A DNA stretch of 32,269 bases from Nitrospirota bacterium (GTDB lineage: Bacteria > Nitrospirota > Thermodesulfovibrionia > Thermodesulfovibrionales > JdFR-88). The stretch covers positions 1-32,269 of the forward strand of contig JAJYLE010000007.1 of assembly GCA_021788025.1 (NCBI GenBank), given 5' to 3'. Under the pieces are notes generated by a model. The model saw only the letters and a list, made by a program, of their open reading frames with translations, was not told where the DNA came from and searched no databases. Shown here piece after piece: positions 25,984 to 32,269 of the stretch. The position numbers and the translations under genes were made by a program. Each line of letters starts with the position of its first letter. The first letter of the stretch is position 1.

Positions 25984-26976
25984 ATGAGAGTGCGGCCCAC
26001 ACGCGAAGGAAAAAGGTTTTTCCTTATCCTTGTCCTCATAATCATGGCGGCATTCAACACGGGAAACAACCTTATCTACCTGATCGTTTCCATGATGCTT
26101 TCCTCCATGGTCCTTTCACTTGCCTTGTCCATAACCAACCTGCGGGCGCTCGCTTTAAAACTGGAACCGCCCGCAAGCGTGTTTGCCCAAACCGAAACCT
26201 GGATAAATTACGAGATTGCAAACCGCAAGAGGCGCATCCCGTCCTACTCGGTGCGCATGAAATCCACGGCGCTTCCTGAGCCCCATACGGTCCCGTTCGT
26301 TCCGGCGGACGGCAGTTCAAGGGGCACCCTTAAAACCGTGTTCCCGCACAGGGGAATTGCAAACATGGGCAAAACGGTTATCGAAACAAGCTTCCCTTTT
26401 ATATTCTTCGACGTAATTTCCCGCGCGGAAACGCCAGTGTCTTTTACCGTGTATCCAAAGCTTATGGACATCGGCGCGGCCCGCAGCCAGTCCGCCGCCG
26501 AGGGCGCAGTTCCTATACTGTTGCCCGGAGATGAGCTCAGGGAGATAAGACAGTACCGCGCCGGAGACAGCCTGCGGCACATAAACTGGAAGGCCACCGC
26601 CCGCCACAGCAGGCTGATGGTAAGAGAGACCGCAAGCGAGACCGGGGAAAGGATTTCAATAGTGCTGGACGGCACCGGCCCTGGCGCGCCGGAGGCCTTC
26701 GAGAAGGCAGTGTCCGCGGCCGCTTCAACGGCCAGGCAACTGCTGGAAGACGGCTATTTTGTTTCACTTGCCACCACGTCCGGTAAGATTGAAAACGGAA
26801 TTGGGCCTGGCCATCTCCGGCGGATATTTGAGCATCTTTCGTTTGTGAAAGAAGATACTTCCTGGAACAGCGGCGCGCCGGAGGCCGGCGGGATACTGGT
26901 GCTTAAGTCCGCCAACTCCCAGTTAAGCGCAAGGGCCGCCTCTTTCCGGGCGGTGATTCATGCCGATAGGATATAG
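25984..26976 (+). CDS. DUF58-domain protein
   Basis: Two N-terminal TM helices; GDELREIRQYRAGDSLRHINWKATARHSRLMVRE, the DUF58 signature. Confidence 0.9.
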   Translation: MRVRPTREGKRFFLILVLIIMAAFNTGNNLIYLIVSMMLSSMVLSLALSITNLRALALKLEPPASVFAQTETWINYEIANRKRRIPSYSVRMKSTALPEPHTVPFVPADGSSRGTLKTVFPHRGIANMGKTVIETSFPFIFFDVISRAETPVSFTVYPKLMDIGAARSQSAAEGAVPILLPGDELREIRQYRAGDSLRHINWKATARHSRLMVRETASETGERISIVLDGTGPGAPEAFEKAVSAAASTARQLLEDGYFVSLATTSGKIENGIGPGHLRRIFEHLSFVKEDTSWNSGAPEAGGILVLKSANSQLSARAASFRAVIHADRI

Positions 26977-28987
26977 CTTATTCACTGGCATCCTGGCCCT
27001 TACGGGCCAGTTGGGCCTCATAATGACTGGGGACATCACCCCCGTACTCTACCCGATGGTCCCGGCGGCCATTTACGGATATTACCGGCTTGTAAGGGGC
27101 AAGGCGATGGCCCCCAAATGGGCGATAGGGGCAGGGGCCGTGCTGACGATGTTTTTGTTTGGAGCGGACGTGGCCGTAGCCGGCACTGACATCCTTCTGG
27201 CCGTTGCCCACCTAACTATCATTTTTCAGGCGCTAAAGAGCTTCGACCTGAAAGACCCCTGGGACAACCTTCAGGTCTTTTTCATGTCGCTTTTACAGGT
27301 GCTGGTGACATCGGAGCTTACCAGGAGCATAGCCTTCGGCGTGGTGTTTGTTGTCTTTGTGGCGGCACTGGCGGGGGCCATTACCATTTCTCATTTCATT
27401 AAAGAAGGCACCTCGGCCAAGGTAAGCCTTCCGGGGCCGGTCACTTTTGTATCTGCCACGATAATAGCTATGACAGTTGTCTGCTTTGTTATAATCCCCA
27501 GGCCAAGAGGCGGTTACATAGGCGGGGAACACGAAAGCAACACCCCGCACGTGGGCTTTTCCGGCAAGGTGAGGCTTGGCGCGCTTGAGGGAATGGAGCT
27601 GGACCCGGCGATAGTAATGCGCGTGGAAAGTCCTGCCCCGCCGCCCTATTATCTGAGGGGGGCGGTGCTGGACAGGTTTGACGGTACCGCATGGTCCAGT
27701 TCGGTTTTTGACAAATACCCGCTTTCAGGCGGCGTACCGGATAACGTATCGGATAACGGCAACAACGTATATGATGTGCCGCGTTTTGATGACAGCACCC
27801 CTGCAAACAGAAAAACATGGTACAGGATATCACTGGAGCCTTCGAACTCACAGATTGCCTTTGCGCCTGCGGGCGCAGTGTCGCTGAAGACCTCATTCGG
27901 CCCCGTTCTGGTAGATGAGGAGGGCATATTCACCATGCCGGAAAAGGCAGGCAGGAGGATATCCTATACGGTGTTCGTTTCGCCTCCGGCAGGCCCCGAC
28001 AATGTAGTGTCAGGCCGGCATGTGCCATCGGTAAACAGCGAAGATTTTCTCCAGATGCCCCACGGGCTTGAAAGATTGCAGGAACTTGCCATACAGATAA
28101 CAAACGGATATCCCGGCGCGCTCCAGAAAGCCTACGCCATAGAAAAATACCTGGGGCATCACTCTTCCTATTCGCTGTATGTCCCTGCGTCCAGGCCGGG
28201 CATCTCGCCCATCATAGATTTTCTCTTCGGCACGCGCCGCGGCTACTGCGAGCACTTCGCCAGTGCGATGGCGCTGATGCTTCGCGCCGCCGGCATCCCC
28301 TCCAGACTGGTGGCAGGATATTCCGGAGGCGAGTTCAACCCTGTGGGCAATTACTCGATAATACGGCAGCGCGATGCGCACACCTGGGTGGAGGCGCTTA
28401 TCAGCGGCAAATGGACGCGGTTCGACCCAACGCCGGCCGGATTGGTTGCCGCTCAGGAAAAACCGGGAAGACTGTCGCTTTATATTGACGCGCTCAGGAT
28501 GAAGTGGTTCCGGTACGTTGTAAGTTTCAGCTCCAGCGACCAGGCCCGTCTGCTGGGCGCGCTTACGTCCGGCTTTACGGGTTTCAGACCCGCGCAACAC
28601 TCCCGCATACAGGCGCTGGCCAGGTTTCACCTGAAGGCATCTCCGGCCATATTGCCGGTTATAATAATACTTGGCGCGGTGCTGGCGGTGATTGCGGCAA
28701 TACGGGCTGGCAAGGCAAAAGACCACAGCCCCCAAACCTGGATGTATCTAAAATTCAGGAAACGGCTGGGAAAAATGGGGGCGGAGCTTACGGCATCCTC
28801 CACCCCGGATGAAGTGTTAAAGGAAGCCGCAGTACTTGGGTTCCCCGATGCCGCACGGAATTTTATAAGCGAGTACGAAGAGATACGCTTTGGCAAAAAA
28901 CCGGAATCCGCGCTGTTCAAGCGCAATTACAAGGAGTTGATGTCCTTCCAACCGAATTCGCCCAGAAGCGGCACAAAAGTGCAGTAG
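26960..28987 (+). CDS. Transglutaminase-like membrane protein (TgpA/DUF3488 type)
   Basis: Multi-TM N-terminus; FLFGTRRGYCEHFASAMALMLRAAGIPSRLVAGYSGGEFN...RDAHTWVEALISGKWTRFDPTP. Confidence 0.93.
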   Translation: MPIGYSLFTGILALTGQLGLIMTGDITPVLYPMVPAAIYGYYRLVRGKAMAPKWAIGAGAVLTMFLFGADVAVAGTDILLAVAHLTIIFQALKSFDLKDPWDNLQVFFMSLLQVLVTSELTRSIAFGVVFVVFVAALAGAITISHFIKEGTSAKVSLPGPVTFVSATIIAMTVVCFVIIPRPRGGYIGGEHESNTPHVGFSGKVRLGALEGMELDPAIVMRVESPAPPPYYLRGAVLDRFDGTAWSSSVFDKYPLSGGVPDNVSDNGNNVYDVPRFDDSTPANRKTWYRISLEPSNSQIAFAPAGAVSLKTSFGPVLVDEEGIFTMPEKAGRRISYTVFVSPPAGPDNVVSGRHVPSVNSEDFLQMPHGLERLQELAIQITNGYPGALQKAYAIEKYLGHHSSYSLYVPASRPGISPIIDFLFGTRRGYCEHFASAMALMLRAAGIPSRLVAGYSGGEFNPVGNYSIIRQRDAHTWVEALISGKWTRFDPTPAGLVAAQEKPGRLSLYIDALRMKWFRYVVSFSSSDQARLLGALTSGFTGFRPAQHSRIQALARFHLKASPAILPVIIILGAVLAVIAAIRAGKAKDHSPQTWMYLKFRKRLGKMGAELTASSTPDEVLKEAAVLGFPDAARNFISEYEEIRFGKKPESALFKRNYKELMSFQPNSPRSGTKVQ

Positions 28988-29601
28988 ATATGGAATTCGC
29001 TTATCAGCCGCCCGCCGGACTTTCTGCCCTTCAAAAGCCTTTGAGAGCTCCTTGTGCCAACCGGGATAACCATCACCCCGCCTTCGGCCAGCTGCTCCAC
29101 AAGCGGCGGCGGCGCATCCGGGGCGCCCGCAGCCGCCAGCACCCTGTCGAAAGGGGCCTCCTGCGGCCAGCCCAGCGTACCGTCGCCCGTCATATAATGC
29201 ACATTTTTTATCCCAAAGGCCTCCAGGACGGCCCTCGCTTTTTCAGACAACTGCGGCAGGCGTTCTATTGTATATACCTGGGCTGCCAGCCGGGCAAGGA
29301 TGGCTGTCTGGTAGCCTGAACCCGTGCCAATCTCCAGCACGCGCTCTTTGCCGGAGAGTTCCAGAAGCCCGGTCATAAGCGCCACCATATAAGGCTGTGA
29401 TATCGTCTGCCCCAGCCCGATTTCCAGGGCCATGTCGTCGTATGCCTTGTACCTTAGCTGCTCCGGCACAAAGACATGCCGGGGGACCATCCGCATCGCG
29501 TCCAGCACCCGCTCGTCCTTTACACCGCGCGCGGCTATCTGGTTTTTAAGCATCGCCTCCAACTGCGCGGAAAAAGGGGAGGCGGAAAGCGTCTCTTCCA
29601 T
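28927..29601 (-). CDS. pcm: Protein-L-isoaspartate O-methyltransferase
   Basis: MRMVPRHVFVPEQLRYKAYDDMALEIGLGQTISQPYMVALMTGLLEL, VLEIGTGSGYQTAILARLA. Confidence 0.95.
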   Translation of the reverse strand: MEETLSASPFSAQLEAMLKNQIAARGVKDERVLDAMRMVPRHVFVPEQLRYKAYDDMALEIGLGQTISQPYMVALMTGLLELSGKERVLEIGTGSGYQTAILARLAAQVYTIERLPQLSEKARAVLEAFGIKNVHYMTGDGTLGWPQEAPFDRVLAAAGAPDAPPPLVEQLAEGGVMVIPVGTRSSQRLLKGRKSGGRLISEFHIYCTFVPLLGEFGWKDINSL

Positions 29602-30405
29602 TCAGTGCTCTTTGCCGGGAGGGCCGGCCCACCGCTCCTTCAGCCATTGCATGGCGGGGAAATTGGTGAGATTTATATGCACCGGCGTAATGGAAACAAA
29701 CCCGTTCATAACGGCCTTTATGTCCGCGTCCTCGCTCTCCGTCCAGGAAGGCTTTCCCCCGCCTATCCAGTAATAAAGCTCTCCGCGCGGGGACCGGGTC
29801 TCATGCACGGACTCATCATAAACCCGTTTGGACTGTGTTGTGAACCTGACGCCCTTTATCTCGTTGCGATGGATATTCGGCACATTCACGTTTAAAAGCG
29901 TTGCATACGGCAGATAGTTTGCAAGCACAAAGCGCGCGGCCTGCGCGGCAAACTCCTGCGCGGTCTCGTAATGCGCGGGGGTTGCAGGCATCACAGTATT
30001 TTCCGCGCCGGGAGGCTCATCATGGATATCAAGGGACACCGCTATCGAGGGTATGCCCATTATCGTCCCTTCAAAGGCGGCCGACACGGTGCCGGAATAT
30101 GTGACGTCGTCTCCCAGGTTGGCCCCCCTGTTGATGCCGGAGACTATAAGATCCGGTTTCCGAGGCAGTATCTTGCCGAGGCCCACAGCCACGCAGTCCG
30201 TGGGCGTGCCGTTTAAGCTGTATACGTTTTCACGCAGCAGTTCCACTTTAAGCGGCCTGTGCAAGGTAAGCGCGTGGCCCACGGCGGAACGCTCCCTGTC
30301 CGGGGCTATTATGAAGGCCTCGCCCAGTTCCTTCATCGCCCTGAATAGCGCGATCAGCCCAGGGGCGTGGACGCCATCATCATTTGTTACCAGGATAAGA
30401 CCCAA
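29602..30405 (-). CDS. surE: 5'/3'-nucleotidase SurE
   Basis: MGLILVTNDDGVHAPGLIALFRAMKELGEAFIIAPDRERSAVGHALTL, VVSGINRGANLGDDVTYSGTVSAAFEG-type motif. TGA directly abuts the pcm ATG. Confidence 0.96.
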   Translation of the reverse strand: MGLILVTNDDGVHAPGLIALFRAMKELGEAFIIAPDRERSAVGHALTLHRPLKVELLRENVYSLNGTPTDCVAVGLGKILPRKPDLIVSGINRGANLGDDVTYSGTVSAAFEGTIMGIPSIAVSLDIHDEPPGAENTVMPATPAHYETAQEFAAQAARFVLANYLPYATLLNVNVPNIHRNEIKGVRFTTQSKRVYDESVHETRSPRGELYYWIGGGKPSWTESEDADIKAVMNGFVSITPVHINLTNFPAMQWLKERWAGPPGKEH

Positions 30406-30411
30406 GTTGTT

Positions 30412-30702
30412 CTAAAGGGCGCCTTTGGCCGCAAGCGCCTTTTCGATGCGCTCTATTTTCGCCTTTATTTCCCTGCACTCTTCATCGAACTCCACCTGCA
30501 TGGAATCCGCCTTTTCAGCCCCCATGTGTACGGAGGTTTTCTGGAAGGTAAACGAGTGCATGTCCTCGATGTCGCAAAGCTCTTCCTTCAATTTCCTGAG
30601 CTCCGCCGCCAGTTCTTCAGGCGACATCTTGCCGATATCCAATTCAGCTTGTCCTTTCTCCGGTAATAAGGAAAACTGTAAACTCCCTTTTACCGCCGTC
30701 AA
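30412..30702 (-). CDS. Small helical protein of unknown function (start probably TTG/ATG near 30641-30627)
   Basis: EELAAELRKLKEELCDIEDMHSFTFQKTSVHMGAEKADSMQVEFDEECREIKAKIERIEKAL; tightly packed between the methyltransferase and surE. Confidence 0.6.
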   Translation of the reverse strand: MTAVKGSLQFSLLPEKGQAELDIGKMSPEELAAELRKLKEELCDIEDMHSFTFQKTSVHMGAEKADSMQVEFDEECREIKAKIERIEKALAAKGAL

Positions 30703-31339
30703 TGTCCCTCTGCATCACGGAGGCCGTTGTGTCCTTGAGCCCGGCAAATCCGGCCTGCCGCATAAGTTCCATAAGTTTTCCCCGCCCAAACCCTAAATGA
30801 TAAACGCCGGTGTTGTCCCCATGGAACGTGCCGTCTTCGGAATCCAGATCCGCCACGCTCAGGATGCCCCCCGGCAAAAGATGCTGATGCCACATACGCA
30901 AAAGCGCGGCCGTATCGGCCACGTGGTGCATCGTCATGCTGCTTACAATCAGATTGAACCTGTTGTTTGCCTCAAGCAGGCCGCCTTTTTCAATATCAAT
31001 GAACAGCGGGACCACATTGGAGATTTTCCGGGCCTCAATCTTCTGTGCAAGCACTTCCAGCATCCCGCGCGAGCTGTCCACGGCGGTAACCGTTTTTACC
31101 AGTGGCTGGATTTGAAGGGTAACCAGGCCTGTGCCGCAGCCGAAATCCATCGCGGCCATGTCCAAGGCGGGCCGGGCCTCGCGGATAATCGCCTGGGCAA
31201 CATCCTCCGCCAGCTTTACGCGCCGCGGGTCCTCGTCCCACCTGGCTGCTTCCTTATCGAAATCCCTGTGTTCTTGCTGTGCCATGGCAATAGTTTCGCA
31301 TCCGGTGTGTTTCGAAATCAAGTTTAGCATTAAAAGCAA
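30644..31339 (-). CDS. SAM-dependent class I methyltransferase (start probably at 31285)
   Basis: MAAMDFGCGTGLVTLQIQPLVKTVTAVDSSRGMLEVL, MTMHHVADTAALLRMWHQHLLPGGILSVADLD. Confidence 0.9.
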   Translation of the reverse strand: MLLMLNLISKHTGCETIAMAQQEHRDFDKEAARWDEDPRRVKLAEDVAQAIIREARPALDMAAMDFGCGTGLVTLQIQPLVKTVTAVDSSRGMLEVLAQKIEARKISNVVPLFIDIEKGGLLEANNRFNLIVSSMTMHHVADTAALLRMWHQHLLPGGILSVADLDSEDGTFHGDNTGVYHLGFGRGKLMELMRQAGFAGLKDTTASVMQRDIDGGKREFTVFLITGERTS

Positions 31340-31413
31340 TGCGGGTCAGCATGCAACGTGGTTCATCATCGCCTATCCGGGCCACGACAGGTGTATACAA
31401 ACAGGACCGTATC

Positions 31414-31716
31414 TTATTTATCTGTACCGCTGATTGAGGCCTTAAAGCCGGCCTTCTTTACGGCATCGATGAGGGCGCTATCGGGCACGGACTTGTCCGT
31501 GGTTACCCAAGCCTTATTCTGCCCCAGGGACACCTTCACAGCCCCCACTCCCTTCACGCCTTCCAGGGATTTTTTTACCGCAAGGGCGCAGATACTACAG
31601 TCCATGCCCTGGATATTCAAAACCACCTCATGCCGGGCCGCATATGCAAACGGCGCCATGAGCATGACAAATATCGCAATAAGGGCAATCCATCTTTCGG
31701 TAATCCTGGCAGCCAT
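31414..31716 (-). CDS. Periplasmic heavy-metal-associated domain protein, MerP-like
   Basis: Signal peptide, then VVLNIQGMDCSICALAVKKSLEGVKGVGAVKVSL (GMxCxxC). Confidence 0.85.
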   Translation of the reverse strand: MAARITERWIALIAIFVMLMAPFAYAARHEVVLNIQGMDCSICALAVKKSLEGVKGVGAVKVSLGQNKAWVTTDKSVPDSALIDAVKKAGFKASISGTDK

Positions 31717-31728
31717 CAGATGTTCCTC

Positions 31729-32064
31729 CTATCCATATATCCAGAGAATGACCTTCCGGAACGTCAGGGCAAAGGCCATCGCCACAACTCCTGTCCAGAA
31801 GATCGCCCTGGCGGCCCTGCGCGGCCGGATATTTTCCGCGCAGACGCAATCCGGTTTCACAAGGTAAAGTTTCCAGAACGAATAGCCAAGCATAAGGAAA
31901 GCGGCCCCAAGCATATAGGGGCGCAGGGCACTCATAAAGCCCAGTTTTGACAAGAAGCCGGCCGAGGTCCCAAAAACAACGAAGATTGCCGGGCCAATGC
32001 AGCATGACGAGGCAAGCAACGCCGCTATGATCGTCCCGATGCTGGAGGCGTTTTCTTTGTTCAT
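31729..32064 (-). CDS. MerT-like mercuric transport membrane protein (start at 32064)
   Basis: MNKENASSIGTIIAALLASSCCIGPAIFVVFGTSAGFLSKLG: MerT-type SSCCIGP helix. Second Cys pair in VKPDCVCAEN. Confidence 0.8.
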   Translation of the reverse strand: MNKENASSIGTIIAALLASSCCIGPAIFVVFGTSAGFLSKLGFMSALRPYMLGAAFLMLGYSFWKLYLVKPDCVCAENIRPRRAARAIFWTGVVAMAFALTFRKVILWIYG

Positions 32065-32269
32065 GCTGCTGTCATTATAACCGAAACCCCGCGGCCCAGC
32101 CCAAACACCGCTTGCCCGGTACGGCCAAATCACAAGCAATTAAATAGAACCGCCTCTTTTAGCTTGTCACATCCGATGCCTGTTTCTCACAGGAACCCAC
32201 GGGAATAAAGGGGTGAAAATCGTGAGTGTTTCTCCCTGGAAAAATCACTTTTGCTGTCCAAGTCCGGAT

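Noticed and set aside
28010-28735. 241-aa minus-strand ORF opposite the transglutaminase gene
   Set aside because: Basic, low-complexity translation without domains; the plus strand has the transglutaminase Cys-His-Asp motifs.

Overview
This 32.3 kb window looks like bacterial chromosome, densely coded on both strands. No rRNA, tRNA, CRISPR array, transposase or integrase was recognised. From left to right it contains: the N-terminal part of gyrA (minus, cut by the window edge); a four-gene minor-prepilin operon (FimT/GspH-like, PilV-like, a 1229-aa PilW-like prepilin with FN3-like modules, and a PilX/GspK-like protein with three Asp/Glu/Gly/His-rich insertions) with no pilY1; a TMTC-like GT-C glycosyltransferase with TPRs converging on an ALG5/DPM1-type GT2 gene; a coupled toprim / YraN (UPF0102) / ArsR cluster; Ku plus a stand-alone AsnC-type RAM domain, divergent from a Clp1/Grc3-type polynucleotide 5'-kinase; a CLC chloride channel; a lexA-dinB SOS pair whose LexA-type palindrome fills the spacer of an apparently leaderless promoter; a second GT-C transferase with an N-terminal sugar-binding-like beta-sandwich; a response regulator with a Cys-rich C-terminal domain; a small unknown protein with thioredoxin reductase; a zinc-ribbon coiled-coil protein and a cupin flanking a CRP/FNR-type palindrome; two tandem paralogous small acidic proteins; a MoxR-DUF58-transglutaminase operon; surE-pcm with a methyltransferase; and merT/merP-like genes without merR or merA in view. 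The strongest leads are (1) the giant FN3 prepilin operon next to a lipid-linked-sugar O-glycosylation gene pair, (2) Ku divergent from a polynucleotide 5'-kinase, (3) the lexA promoter architecture, and (4) the GT-C enzyme with an inserted carbohydrate-binding-like domain. All functional calls come from reading sequence motifs; no database search was run.
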